29,470 nucleotides of DNA from CAVHIG01 sp963636105 (GTDB lineage: Bacteria; Bacillota; Clostridia; Peptostreptococcales; Anaerovoracaceae), in assembly GCA_963636105.1 (NCBI GenBank), contig CAVHIG010000020.1:1-29470 (forward strand), read 5' to 3'. The position numbers and the translations under genes were made by a program. Positions 7,066-14,866 of this stretch are shown piece after piece. The number at the start of each line of letters is the position of its first letter. Positions within the stretch are counted from its first letter, which is position 1. The notes beneath the pieces are model-generated. The model had not been told where the DNA came from, searched no databases, and worked only from the letters and a program-made list of their open reading frames with translations.

Positions 7066-8364
7066 ATGTTTGTAGACAGAGCGAAAATATTTATAAAATC
7101 CGGCAAAGGCGGAGACGGCGCTGTTTCCTTTAGGCGAGAGCCTTTTGTACCGGAGGGAGGTCCTGATGGCGGTGATGGAGGACGCGGCGGAGATATAATC
7201 ATACAGGCCGATGAGAATTTGCGTACTCTGATGGATTTTAGATATAAAAGAAAATATGAAGCCGAGGACGGCCAAAACGGCATGAAGAGAAAGAAATTCG
7301 GCAAGGATGGACAGGATCTTGTGATAAAGGTGCCGCCGGGGACTATAGTTATAGACGAGGCGACAGGACTTGTGATGAAGGATCTTGTAAATCATGGCGA
7401 GAGCTTTGTGGCGGCAAAGGGCGGCAAAGGCGGCAAGGGCAATGTAAATTTCAAGACTTCTACGCGCCAGGCTCCGAATTTTGCTGAGGCGGGCGGTTTC
7501 GCAAAGGAGAGAAATGTCATCCTTGAGATGAAGCTCATAGCGGATGTGGGTCTCGTGGGCTTTCCAAATGTAGGGAAATCCTCTCTCCTGGCAGTATCCA
7601 CAAGCGCAAATCCAAAAATCGCAAATTATCATTTTACGACGATAGCGCCAAATCTCGGGGTTGTGCAGATTTTCGATACGAGCTTTGTGATGGCCGATAT
7701 CGCCGGAATTATAGAAGGAGCGCACGAGGGAGCAGGCCTTGGACACGAGTTTTTGAAGCACATTGAAAGGACAAAGCTCCTCATACATGTTGTGGATGTC
7801 TCGGGTAGCGAGGGCAGAGATCCTATAGATGATTTTGAAAAGATAAATAAGGAGCTTTCTCTATATAGCGCGCGTCTTACGAAAAAGCCGCAGATCATAG
7901 CAGCAAACAAAATAGATATGATAGATGAGGACGATCCTAAATATCTTGAGTTTAAGAAATACGCGGAAGAAAAGGGATACAAGGTGTTCCCTATATCCGC
8001 GCCTATAAATGTGGGAGTGCATGAGCTTTTGGCTGAGGCCGCGGCAGAGCTTTACAGAATTTCACAGGAGCCGGAGGAAGAGCCTGAGTATGAGATGTTT
8101 GATTTCGAAAAGGATGATCAGGATCCAAACTACCGTGAGATATATGCTTCCTATGATGAGGCAGAGGATGTCTATGTCCTTTCGGGAAGACAGCTTGAAA
8201 AGATCTTCAATTCCACAAATTTCAACGATATGGGCTCATTGAGATATCTGTATAAGTATATTGAAAAGAGCGGCGCTTTTGATAAGCTTAGGGAGCTTGG
8301 CCTTGAGGAGGGCGATACCGTCAGAATCAAGGACTATGATCTTGAATATACAGAGGAATGGTAG
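7066..8364 (+). CDS. obg: GTPase Obg/CgtA
   Basis: Obg is a ribosome-assembly and stress GTPase that acts on the 50S subunit. At 432 residues it has three domains. The glycine-rich Obg fold begins MFVDRAKIFIKSGKGGDGAV. The G domain has G1 GFPNVGKSS (residues 165-173), G2 YHFTTIAPN, G3 DIAGIIEGAHEG, G4 NKID and G5 SAP. The C-terminal OCT domain carries the usual extension. The ATG at 7066 gives the canonical MFVD start and lies 8 nt after AAAGGG; an ATG at 7060 would add two residues. The GDGAVSF near the N-terminus resembles the palindromic element but is a conserved Obg motif. Confidence 0.97.
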   Translation: MFVDRAKIFIKSGKGGDGAVSFRREPFVPEGGPDGGDGGRGGDIIIQADENLRTLMDFRYKRKYEAEDGQNGMKRKKFGKDGQDLVIKVPPGTIVIDEATGLVMKDLVNHGESFVAAKGGKGGKGNVNFKTSTRQAPNFAEAGGFAKERNVILEMKLIADVGLVGFPNVGKSSLLAVSTSANPKIANYHFTTIAPNLGVVQIFDTSFVMADIAGIIEGAHEGAGLGHEFLKHIERTKLLIHVVDVSGSEGRDPIDDFEKINKELSLYSARLTKKPQIIAANKIDMIDEDDPKYLEFKKYAEEKGYKVFPISAPINVGVHELLAEAAAELYRISQEPEEEPEYEMFDFEKDDQDPNYREIYASYDEAEDVYVLSGRQLEKIFNSTNFNDMGSLRYLYKYIEKSGAFDKLRELGLEEGDTVRIKDYDLEYTEEW

Positions 8365-8423
8365 CAAGGAGTCTCAAAGTCAGAGACGGGCGAGGTATTG
8401 ATTCGCCCAAAATATAAAAGAAT

Positions 8424-8972
8424 ATGCAAAAAAAGAGAATTACGGAAGAAAAAGCAAGAGAGTTTTACGCGCATTTTAAAACGCCCGCGCATGTGATAGG
8501 TCACTGCCAGGGCGTGGCAAGGACGGCATGCAGGCTCGCAGAGGCCTTAAATAAAAAAGGAGCATCATTTGATGTGCCATTGGTATATGGGAGTGCCATT
8601 ATTCACGATATGGCGAGGACCTTTGAAAATCACCAGGGCGTGGCGGCCGATTTCCTGCGCAACGCAGGTTATTATGAAGAGGCCGTGATTGTGTCACAGC
8701 ATATGACATATAGTTTTGCTTCTACAAAGGCAAAAGACCTTACGGAGCTTGATTTGGTATGCCTCGGTGACAGGCTTGTGCGCGATGATAAATACGTGGG
8801 GCTTGACGCGCGTATGCAATATATAATCGACAAGGCCAAGCGCTCAAATCCTGCAAGTAAAGCCGCGGAGATTGAAAGGCGCATTTTAGAAAAGAAGAAG
8901 TTCACAAGAGCTCTCATGGACAACATAGAAAAGGTGATCGGTCAGAGCATCGACTCTTTGATGGAGGAATAA
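8424..8972 (+). CDS. HD-domain putative phosphohydrolase
   Basis: This 182-residue protein has the HD-superfamily metal-binding pattern: an early His in HVIGHCQGVARTACRLAEAL, the HD doublet in YGSAIIHDMARTF, and later His and Asp residues (SQHMTY, CLGDRLVRDD). It may hydrolyse a phosphorylated metabolite or nucleotide; the substrate cannot be read from sequence. In this neighbourhood many Firmicutes carry nadD and yqeK, and a YqeK-like role is possible, but similarity is limited to the HD core. Its TAA overlaps the ATG of the radical SAM gene by one base, so the two are probably translationally coupled. The ribosome binding site is weak, and a GGGCGA/TCGCCC hairpin (8388-8408) sits just upstream. 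Confidence 0.8.
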   Translation: MQKKRITEEKAREFYAHFKTPAHVIGHCQGVARTACRLAEALNKKGASFDVPLVYGSAIIHDMARTFENHQGVAADFLRNAGYYEEAVIVSQHMTYSFASTKAKDLTELDLVCLGDRLVRDDKYVGLDARMQYIIDKAKRSNPASKAAEIERRILEKKKFTRALMDNIEKVIGQSIDSLMEE

Positions 8973-10813
8973 TGGTAAATATAGACAATTTGCTGAAAAA
9001 GGTGGAAAAGCCTGCCAGATATATCGGCGGCGAGATAAATTCTGTCATAAAGGATACGAATAAGGAGATGCTGCGCTTTGGCTTTGCCTTTCCTGACACC
9101 TATGAGATAGGAATGTCCTATATGGGCATGCAAATTCTTTACAACATCTTGAATAAAAGGGAAAATATATATTGCGAACGCGTCTTTGCACCCGCCCCTG
9201 ATATGGAGAGCCTGATGCGCGCGGAGAAGCTCCCGCTGTTTACGCTGGAGACAAAAACCCCTGTAAAAGAGATGGATATTTTGGGCTTTACCCTGCAATA
9301 TGAGATGTCCTTCACAAATGTGCTCAATATGCTGGAGCTTTCGGGGATTCCGCTATGCGCGGCAGACCGGGACGAGGGCTATCCTCTTGTGATAGCAGGA
9401 GGGCCTTGTGCCTACAATCCTGAGCCGCTTTCGGATTTTATAGATCTTTTTATGATAGGTGACGGCGAATACGCGCTGCCTCTTCTTTGCGAAAAGTACA
9501 TAGCCGCGAAGGAAAAAGGCCTTTCAAAGCGTGAGTTTTTGAAGGAGGCTGTCAGCGTGGACGGCGTGTATGTGCCATCATTTTATGAACACATATACGG
9601 CGGAAACGGCGCGGTTTCCGAAATCAGGAGGCTTTGCGATGAGGCGCCGGAGCTTGTGGAGAAGGCGATTGTGCCGGAGCTTGACCCGGTGGATTTTCCT
9701 GAGAAGAATATTGTGCCTTTTATAGAGGTGGTGCACGACAGAGCTGTTGTGGAGATGTTTCGCGGCTGTACGAGGGGCTGCAGATTTTGCCAGGCGGGCA
9801 TGATTTACAGGCCGGTAAGGGAGCGAAGCAAGGAGCGTATTTTTGAGCTGGCAACGGCGCAGCTTGCGAATACGGGGCATGAGGAGCTGTCGCTTTTGTC
9901 GCTTTCGACAAGTGATTATTCGGAATTTGAGCCGCTTGCGCTCAGGCTTATGGACATGTGCAAGCGTGAGAATGTGTCGCTTTCTCTGCCTTCACTGAGG
10001 CTGGATACCTTTTCCTTTAAGGTTTTGGAGGAGATCCAGGGGTATAAGAAGAGCGGGCTGACCTTTGCGCCTGAGGCAGGGACGCAGAGGCTGCGCGATG
10101 TAATAAATAAGGGCATTACCGCGGAGGATATCTACGGCGCGGTGGAGCAGGCCATTGAGCTTGGCTGGACGCATGTGAAGCTCTATTTTATGATAGGTCT
10201 GCCTACGGAGACCTTTGCGGATCTTGACGGAATCGCAGAGATTGCAAGGAATATAATGGAGATAAATTATAAGCTGAATGGACCTAAGGGCGGGCGCTTC
10301 AATGTGACTGTAAGCGTGTCAAACTTTGTGCCAAAGGCGCATACTCCATTTCAGTGGTGCGCGCAGGACAGTGCGGAGAGCTTTAGGGAAAAGCATAATT
10401 ATCTGCGCGACAAGCTCAAGATAAAGGGCGTGACATTTAATTATCACGATACAAAGACGAGTACGCTGGAGGCTGTATTTGCAAGGGGAGACAGACGCAC
10501 GGGTGCTGTGATAAAGAGGGCGCATGAGCTTGGCTGTCGTTTTGACGGCTGGACGGAGCATTTTAAGGGTGAGCTTTGGGAGCAGGCTTTTGCGGACACA
10601 GGTGTGGATATGGATTTCTATACTACAAGGGAGCGCTCGTATGATGAGGTGCTGCCTTGGAGCACGGTGAGCTGTTCGGTGAGTGAAGCTTTCCTAAAGA
10701 ATGAGAATGAAAAGGCAAGGCGTGAGGAGACGACGCATGATTGCAGGCGTGGCTGCGTGGGCTGCGGAGTAAATAGACGTGTGAAGTGCAGTCAGGAAGG
10801 GGTGCTCAAATGA
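8972..10813 (+). CDS. Radical SAM protein, TIGR03960 family
   Basis: A 613-residue radical SAM enzyme of uncharacterised function, usually encoded next to a DUF2344 protein, as here. The N-terminus is the B12-binding-like region (FAFPDTYEIGMSYMGMQIL, VIAGGPCAYNPEPLSDFIDL, IGDGE). The radical SAM motif CTRGCRFC has C266, C270 and C273 to bind the 4Fe-4S cluster that reduces SAM. Further motifs include LSLSTSDYSE and TFAPEAGTQRLRDVINKG. The Cys-rich tail (CRRGCVGCGVNRRVKC) may bind another metal centre. Residues 211-217 (GNGAVSE) in the hairpin before the radical SAM core are encoded by the palindromic element. The start overlaps the upstream TAA, and the stop overlaps the next ATG by 4 bp. Confidence 0.93.
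   Translation: MVNIDNLLKKVEKPARYIGGEINSVIKDTNKEMLRFGFAFPDTYEIGMSYMGMQILYNILNKRENIYCERVFAPAPDMESLMRAEKLPLFTLETKTPVKEMDILGFTLQYEMSFTNVLNMLELSGIPLCAADRDEGYPLVIAGGPCAYNPEPLSDFIDLFMIGDGEYALPLLCEKYIAAKEKGLSKREFLKEAVSVDGVYVPSFYEHIYGGNGAVSEIRRLCDEAPELVEKAIVPELDPVDFPEKNIVPFIEVVHDRAVVEMFRGCTRGCRFCQAGMIYRPVRERSKERIFELATAQLANTGHEELSLLSLSTSDYSEFEPLALRLMDMCKRENVSLSLPSLRLDTFSFKVLEEIQGYKKSGLTFAPEAGTQRLRDVINKGITAEDIYGAVEQAIELGWTHVKLYFMIGLPTETFADLDGIAEIARNIMEINYKLNGPKGGRFNVTVSVSNFVPKAHTPFQWCAQDSAESFREKHNYLRDKLKIKGVTFNYHDTKTSTLEAVFARGDRRTGAVIKRAHELGCRFDGWTEHFKGELWEQAFADTGVDMDFYTTRERSYDEVLPWSTVSCSVSEAFLKNENEKARREETTHDCRRGCVGCGVNRRVKCSQEGVLK
9600..9621 (+). repeat. Palindromic coding element in the radical SAM gene
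   Basis: It matches 19 of 22 reference positions, and 9 of 10 inner palindromic pairs remain. It is read as G-N-G-A-V-S-E (residues 211-217), in the standard frame. Confidence 0.8.
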
Positions 10814-11493
10814 GATATGCTTTGAAATTCTCCAAGACAGGAGATATAAAATATACCTCGCATCTTGATATGATTAGGCTTTTCAAGAGGCTTTTCAAGA
10901 GGACGGGCATAAAGCTTCAATATTCCCACGGCTTCAATCCGCATCCGAAGATGAGCTTTGCTCAGCCTTTGTCGCTCGGATATTCTTCGATGGCTGAGAT
11001 TTTGGAATTTGAGACCTATGAGGATATAGAGCCTGCTGAGATTTCGGAGAGACTTTCTGCGCTTATGCCGGCTGGCATTGAAATTTTGGGCTGTATCAGG
11101 CTCGCGGATGAAGGCAAGACTCTGGCGGCTATCACAGAATATGCTACTTATATTATAAAAATACCTGTGGATGCGGCATTCTGTGCGGAGCGTGACATTG
11201 AGAGCCTTTCAAAGAACTTCCTGGCGCAAAGTGAGATAATTGTGCAAAAGCCGCAAAAGAAGACGAAGGCTCTGCGCGATGTAGATATCAAAAGTATGAT
11301 AAAAGAGCTGAGATTGACTATGGTAGACGGGAATATAATTATGTTTACCAAGCTCGACGCGGGGAGCAATTCAAATTTGAGTCCGGAGCTACTCCTCAAG
11401 GCATTCCAAGGCTTTGCGGGGATAGATACGGACAGGAGCGATATAGATGTAGAGAGAAGAGAGCTTTTCTTTACAAAGCCGCTTAGGTTTTAA
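10810..11493 (+). CDS. DUF2344 (TIGR03936) family protein
   Basis: This 227-residue protein has the characteristic start MRYALKFSKTGDIKYTSHLD, then FKRTGIKLQYSHGFNPHPKM and SLGYSSMAEI. It is the usual partner of the TIGR03960 radical SAM protein; in other bacteria the two are adjacent or fused. Its role is unknown and an RNA-related function is often suspected. The ATG at 10810 overlaps the preceding TGA by 4 bp and follows AGGAAGGGG, so the pair is translationally coupled. An upstream GTG at 10786 would lie inside the previous gene and is unlikely. Confidence 0.9.
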   Translation: MRYALKFSKTGDIKYTSHLDMIRLFKRLFKRTGIKLQYSHGFNPHPKMSFAQPLSLGYSSMAEILEFETYEDIEPAEISERLSALMPAGIEILGCIRLADEGKTLAAITEYATYIIKIPVDAAFCAERDIESLSKNFLAQSEIIVQKPQKKTKALRDVDIKSMIKELRLTMVDGNIIMFTKLDAGSNSNLSPELLLKAFQGFAGIDTDRSDIDVERRELFFTKPLRF

Positions 11494-11513
11494 TATGTAT
11501 AATCTAAAGCGTG

Positions 11514-11550
11514 GCAGAGCACTGGCAAGCTTGCTTGCTCAGTGCTCTGC
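11514..11550 (+). other. Long stem-loop without a T-tract after the DUF2344 gene
   Basis: GCAGAGCACTG (11514-11524) pairs perfectly with CAGTGCTCTGC (11540-11550). The loop can extend the stem with GCAAG (11525-11529) and CTTGC (11534-11538) around a CTTG tetraloop, giving about 16 bp with one bulged T. No T-run follows, so it is not a standard terminator; it may be a 3'-end processing or stability hairpin. It is the first feature of the 332-bp gap at 11494-11825. Confidence 0.75.
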
Positions 11551-11574
11551 TACGGTATGAAATAAGAATGTGAA

Positions 11575-11630
11575 AAGGTCGACTTACTGGAAAATATCGG
11601 TGGGTCGGCCTTATTTGTTAATTTTTTCTA
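11575..11630 (+). terminator. Probable intrinsic terminator before comEA
   Basis: AAGGTCGAC (11575-11583) pairs with GTCGGCCTT (11604-11612) with one G-U pair across a 20-nt loop, followed by the T-rich ATTTGTTAATTTTTT. It would end the transcript that began upstream with the radical SAM genes. Confidence 0.65.
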
Positions 11631-11665
11631 ATTTGTATTATTTTGGCTACAAAGTTAAAATATAC

Positions 11666-11694
11666 TTGAAAAGGTGAAAAAAATATAGTAGAAT
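11666..11694 (+). promoter_or_regulatory. Predicted sigma-A promoter of comEA
   Basis: TTGAAA (11666-11671) and TAGAAT (11689-11694) are separated by 17 bp. The start of transcription would fall at about 11701, exactly at the base of the leader hairpin. Confidence 0.65.
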
Positions 11695-11700
11695 AAAATC

Positions 11701-11765
11701 TACCAAGGGAAGCGTGCTGCGGCGGCTTTACGGAAGGTAAGGCTGTGAATGCCCTTCCCTTGGTA
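11701..11765 (+). promoter_or_regulatory. 5'-terminal structured leader of comEA
   Basis: TACCAAGGGAAG (11701-11712) and CTTCCCTTGGTA (11754-11765) form a perfect 12-bp stem enclosing about 41 nt that contain GCGGCGGC and GGAAGGTAAGGC. Because the predicted transcript starts here, the mRNA would begin inside the stem. I recognise no riboswitch class. It may stabilise the mRNA or be a small structured RNA. Confidence 0.6.
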
Positions 11766-11825
11766 CAAGGGTATCACCAAAGGATAGATTTGACAAGGGG
11801 AATTTGTTGGGGAGGAGTGTTTTGA

Positions 11826-12602
11826 ATGAAGCTGGATAGGGATTATTTTATCTACAATAAGAAGAAGCTTGTGAAGATAGCGGTGATTTTGCTCATTGCT
11901 GTGGTCGCTTTTGTCGTATATATGAGCGGTGCGGGCGGTGTAAATGATGATTTTTCGCTTACGGGCTCAGATGGGGAGCTTTTATCAGGAGACGCGGGTG
12001 ATGGCGATGCCGGAGCAGGCGATTCCGAGACAAAAGAGGGGGAGGAAAGCGCGGATGCGGGAGCCGGCGGTGAGCTCGCCGCAAAAGATGAGCCTGTCAC
12101 AATTATTGTAGATGTGGACGGAGCCGTAGTGTCTCCGGGTGTTGTGGAGCTTTCGGAGGGCGCCAGAGTGTATGAGGCTATAGAAAAAGCGGGCGGACTC
12201 ACAAGCGAGGCTGATACAACTCTTGTAAATAAGGCGGAGGGACTTTCTGATGGTGACAAGATATATATTCCTTTCAAGGAGAAGGAAGCTTCTTCAAAAG
12301 TCTCTTCGAAAAGCACGGGAAAGAGCAGCTCGCTCTCCGGAGTAGTCACGAGTAAAACGGGAAAAAACGCCGTTTCCGCGAGCATATCCGGAGAAGCTGA
12401 GTCCGGCTCAGGCCTTATAAATATAAATACAGCAGACTCCGATAAGCTGCAGCAGCTTAAGGGCGTCGGCCCGTCCACCGCGGAGAAGATAATCTCCTAC
12501 AGGCAGCAAAACGGAAGCTTTGGCAGTATCGAAGAGCTTATGAATGTGAGCGGCATAGGGCAAAAGACCTTTGATTCTCTCAAGGATAATATTACTATAT
12601 GA
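11826..12602 (+). CDS. comEA: ComEA-like DNA-binding competence protein
   Basis: ComEA is a membrane-anchored DNA receptor for uptake of transforming DNA. The 258 residues comprise a short cytoplasmic start, a transmembrane helix (about 17-34), an acidic Gly/Asp/Ala linker (about 45-90), an SLBB-like domain (VTIIVDVDGAVVSPGVVELS through DGDKIYIPF), a Ser/Lys-rich linker and a C-terminal tandem helix-hairpin-helix domain (INTADSDKLQQLKGVGPSTA; MNVSGIGQKTFDSL). It is longer than most ComEA proteins because of its two linkers. The second linker holds a palindromic-element copy (GKNAVSA, residues 179-185). GGGGAGGAG precedes the ATG. No other competence genes are nearby. The last 8 bp overlap the end of prfC on the other strand. 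Confidence 0.88.
   Translation: MKLDRDYFIYNKKKLVKIAVILLIAVVAFVVYMSGAGGVNDDFSLTGSDGELLSGDAGDGDAGAGDSETKEGEESADAGAGGELAAKDEPVTIIVDVDGAVVSPGVVELSEGARVYEAIEKAGGLTSEADTTLVNKAEGLSDGDKIYIPFKEKEASSKVSSKSTGKSSSLSGVVTSKTGKNAVSASISGEAESGSGLININTADSDKLQQLKGVGPSTAEKIISYRQQNGSFGSIEELMNVSGIGQKTFDSLKDNITI
12358..12379 (+). repeat. Palindromic coding element in comEA (diverged left half)
   Basis: It matches 16 of 22 reference positions. The right half GTTTCCGC is intact and the left half has decayed toward A-rich sequence. It is read as G-K-N-A-V-S-A in the standard frame. Confidence 0.6.
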
Positions 12603-14178
12603 GCTCGCTTACTTCCATGGCCTCGAGGAGCTCTATATCCTTGTGTCGCTCGAGATAATAATTGAGTGTAAATTGATTTGCAAAGAGTACAAGCGGTCTG
12701 TCAAAATGGTCAAATACCAGCATGCAGCGCGAGTCAAGGGTGCTTTTGATCTCATCGAGTGAGGCCGTCTTTACCCAGCGCGCCAGTGAGAAATTGAGCG
12801 GCTCCATGCGGACCTCTGCATTGTACTCGTTTTTCAGCCTGTATTCGAATACTTCAAATTGAAGCTGTCCTACGGCGCCTATTATTATCTCGTTGTACTC
12901 GTTGTGGTAGATCTGCACTGCGCCTTCCTGCGCGAGCTGAGCGACGCCCTTTTGGAAGTGCTTGGCCTTCATAGTATTCTTCGGCGTTACTCGTGAGAAG
13001 AGCTCAGGCGGAAATGTCGGGAGTGGCTCAAAGAAGAGAGGCTCCTTTCGCGTCGTGAGTGTATCGCCGATTTGGTAATTTCCGGTATCGTAGATGCCGA
13101 TGATGTCTCCTGCAAAGGCCTCGTCCACCGTCTCACGCTCGTTTGCCATGAGCTGCGTGGACTGGCTGAGCTTGATTTCCTTGCCGGTGCGGGAGAGTGT
13201 GGCATTCATTCCGCGTGTAAAGGTGCCGGAGCATATTCTGAAAAATGCGAGCCTGTCTCTGTGAGCCGGATTCATATTGGCCTGTATCTTGAAGATAAAG
13301 CCGCTGAAAAAGTCGTCTGTCGGAAGGACTTCCTTTCCCCCGGTGGTCATTCTGCCTCCCGGAGCCGGTGACATATCGAGGAAGTGATTCAAAAATGGCG
13401 TAACTCCAAAGTCCGCGAGGGCTGAGCCGAAAAATACCGGTGAGAGCTTGCCCTTCGATACAAGATCCATGTCAAGCTCGTTTCCGGCGCCTTCCACAAG
13501 CTCAATCTCATTTCTGAGTGTCTCAAGTGTCGCAGGCGAGAGATATTCCGTAAGCTCATCGCCAAAGACGCCATCATCGCCAAGCTCTATGGTCTTTTCC
13601 TGCTTATAGAGGTGGACTGTATTTGAGAGACGGTCATATATGCCATGGAAATTCAGTCCGCTTCCTATAGGCCAGGTGACCGCGACAGATGGCAGGCCGA
13701 GCACGTCCTCAAGCTCCTGCATAAGGTCGAGCGGGTCCTTTGCCTCTCTGTCAAATTTATTCATAAATGTAAAGATAGGGATGCCGCGCATGCTGCATAC
13801 CTTAAAAAGCTTTTTCGTCTGAGCTTCTATACCCTTTGCGCCGTCTATGACCATGACCGCGCTGTCTACTGATGTGAGGATTCTGTATGTGTCTTCGCCA
13901 AAGTCATTGTGACCCGGAGTATCCATGATGGATATGACCTTGCCGGCGTATTCAAATTGCATTACCGAAGAGGTGACAGAGATGCCTCTTTGCTTTTCTA
14001 TCTCCATCCAGTCAGATGTGGCAAATTTTGAATTGCGGCGAGCCTTTACCGTGCCGGCCTCACGAATAGCGCCGCCGTGCAGCAGAAGCTTTTCTGTGAG
14101 TGTGGTCTTTCCGGCGTCCGGGTGTGAAATGATTCCGAATATGCGCCTTGTATTTATCTGTTCTATGCGAGTAGCCAT
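12595..14178 (-). CDS. prfC: Peptide chain release factor 3
   Basis: RF3 is a translational GTPase that removes RF1 and RF2 from the ribosome after termination. The 527 residues are full length: P-loop SHPDAGKTT (18-26), switch II DTPGHNDF (86-93) and NKFD (140-143). Domain II includes FKIQANMNPAHRDRLAF and FTRGMNAT; domain III has GAVGQLQFEVFEYRL. GAAAGGAAG lies just upstream of the ATG at 14176-14178. The gene converges on comEA with an 8-bp tail-to-tail overlap, and is divergent from the DUF896 gene across a 277-bp gap. No clear - strand promoter could be placed. Confidence 0.97.
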   Translation of the reverse strand: MATRIEQINTRRIFGIISHPDAGKTTLTEKLLLHGGAIREAGTVKARRNSKFATSDWMEIEKQRGISVTSSVMQFEYAGKVISIMDTPGHNDFGEDTYRILTSVDSAVMVIDGAKGIEAQTKKLFKVCSMRGIPIFTFMNKFDREAKDPLDLMQELEDVLGLPSVAVTWPIGSGLNFHGIYDRLSNTVHLYKQEKTIELGDDGVFGDELTEYLSPATLETLRNEIELVEGAGNELDMDLVSKGKLSPVFFGSALADFGVTPFLNHFLDMSPAPGGRMTTGGKEVLPTDDFFSGFIFKIQANMNPAHRDRLAFFRICSGTFTRGMNATLSRTGKEIKLSQSTQLMANERETVDEAFAGDIIGIYDTGNYQIGDTLTTRKEPLFFEPLPTFPPELFSRVTPKNTMKAKHFQKGVAQLAQEGAVQIYHNEYNEIIIGAVGQLQFEVFEYRLKNEYNAEVRMEPLNFSLARWVKTASLDEIKSTLDSRCMLVFDHFDRPLVLFANQFTLNYYLERHKDIELLEAMEVSELI

Positions 14179-14305
14179 TATATAAACTTCCTTTCAATCA
14201 ATTATCACATGTCATACCGATAAATGATATCACAAAAATGCGACTTTGCCTATATCCTGCTATACAAAAAAATCGAAAAATACACAGGTAGTACATAAAA
14301 TAATG

Positions 14306-14334
14306 TTCCAAAATGTGAAAAAATGTGATAGAAT
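14306..14334 (+). promoter_or_regulatory. Predicted promoter of the DUF896 gene
   Basis: TTCCAA (14306-14311) and TAGAAT (14329-14334) are separated by 17 bp. The -35 is weak and the -10 is good. Like the comEA promoter, it has a GTGAAAAAA-rich spacer. Confidence 0.45.
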
Positions 14335-14357
14335 ATCAAATTGGAATGGGTATTTTT

Positions 14358-14431
14358 AAAATCCACCATGTAGCATCCGCATAGGAGAGCCTTAGCTTAT
14401 GGCTTTGGCATCGGGGATATTATGTGGATTT
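14358..14431 (+). promoter_or_regulatory. Structured leader of the DUF896 gene
   Basis: AAATCCAC (14359-14366) pairs with GTGGATTT (14424-14431). Two or three more pairs follow after one bulged C. Inner stems are possible (ATCC 14374-14377 with GGAT 14415-14418; AGCC with GGCT). The hairpin ends 8 nt before the ribosome binding site AAAGGAG. No known riboswitch was recognised. Confidence 0.5.
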
Positions 14432-14455
14432 CAAACGGAAAAGGAGTCACGGCTT

Positions 14456-14719
14456 ATGCTATGCAAAGAAAAGATAGACAGAATAAATGAGCTTGCCAGA
14501 AAATCAAAGACGGCAGGCCTTAGCGAAGAAGAAAAGCTTGAGCAGCAGGCTCTCAGAATGGAATACCTCGAGGCTTTCAGAAAGAGCTTTCGGGCACAGC
14601 TTGAAAATATAGAGATAGTAGATGCTGTCGAAGCGGAAACGGCGGAGGCCGTCGATGAGGCCATAGAAGAGCTCGAAGAGGAGGTCGAAGAGACCATAGA
14701 GCAGACAATCCGCAATTAG
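14456..14719 (+). CDS. DUF896 (YnzC-like) small protein with an acidic tail
   Basis: The first ~56 residues match the DUF896/YnzC family: MLCKEKIDRINELARKSKTA, GLSEEEKLEQQALRMEYLEA, then FRKSFRAQLENIEIVD, a two-helix protein of unknown role. In Bacillus subtilis ynzC belongs to the SOS-induced yneA operon; nothing here shows SOS control. The last ~30 residues are a low-complexity Glu/Ala tail (VEAETAEAVDEAIEELEEEV...) that most family members lack. AAAGGAG ends 9 nt before the ATG at 14456. An upstream ATG at 14399 lies within the leader hairpin and adds unrelated residues. Confidence 0.85.
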   Translation: MLCKEKIDRINELARKSKTAGLSEEEKLEQQALRMEYLEAFRKSFRAQLENIEIVDAVEAETAEAVDEAIEELEEEVEETIEQTIRN

Positions 14720-14745
14720 ACTAAAAAAGAAAATGCAAAAATAGT

Positions 14746-14774
14746 TTGTATTTGGGCAGCTTTTGGTATATAGT
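14746..14774 (+). promoter_or_regulatory. Predicted sigma-A promoter of the iscS-iscU-mnmA operon
   Basis: TTGTAT (14746-14751) and TATAGT (14769-14774) are separated by 17 bp, giving a leader of about 86 nt before iscS. Confidence 0.65.
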
Positions 14775-14797
14775 CTAAATGAATCATTGATAATATG

Positions 14798-14848
14798 GTG
14801 CACCCCTTCAAGGTGTACTGTTTTATAAACATATATTTACTTAAGTAA
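14798..14848 (+). promoter_or_regulatory. iscS leader: hairpin and a 12-bp palindrome at the ribosome binding site
   Basis: GTGCACC (14798-14804) pairs with GGTGTAC (14812-14818) across CCTTCAA and is followed by TGTTTTATA, which could act as an attenuator. TTACTTAAGTAA (14837-14848) is a perfect palindrome whose end overlaps the Shine-Dalgarno AAGGGGAG (14847-14854). Either could be a control site; the regulator is unknown. Confidence 0.45.
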
Positions 14849-14866
14849 GGGGAGAAGAAAAAAGAT

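Noticed and set aside
7111..7132. GDGAVSF in Obg resembles the palindromic element
   Set aside because: The GxGGDGxVSFRRE stretch is a conserved Obg-fold motif in all bacteria, so the likeness is expected from homology.
14633..14648. GCGGAAACGGCG in the DUF896 acidic tail
   Set aside because: It matches the left half but is read in another frame (AETAEA) and is explained by the repetitive Glu/Ala coding.
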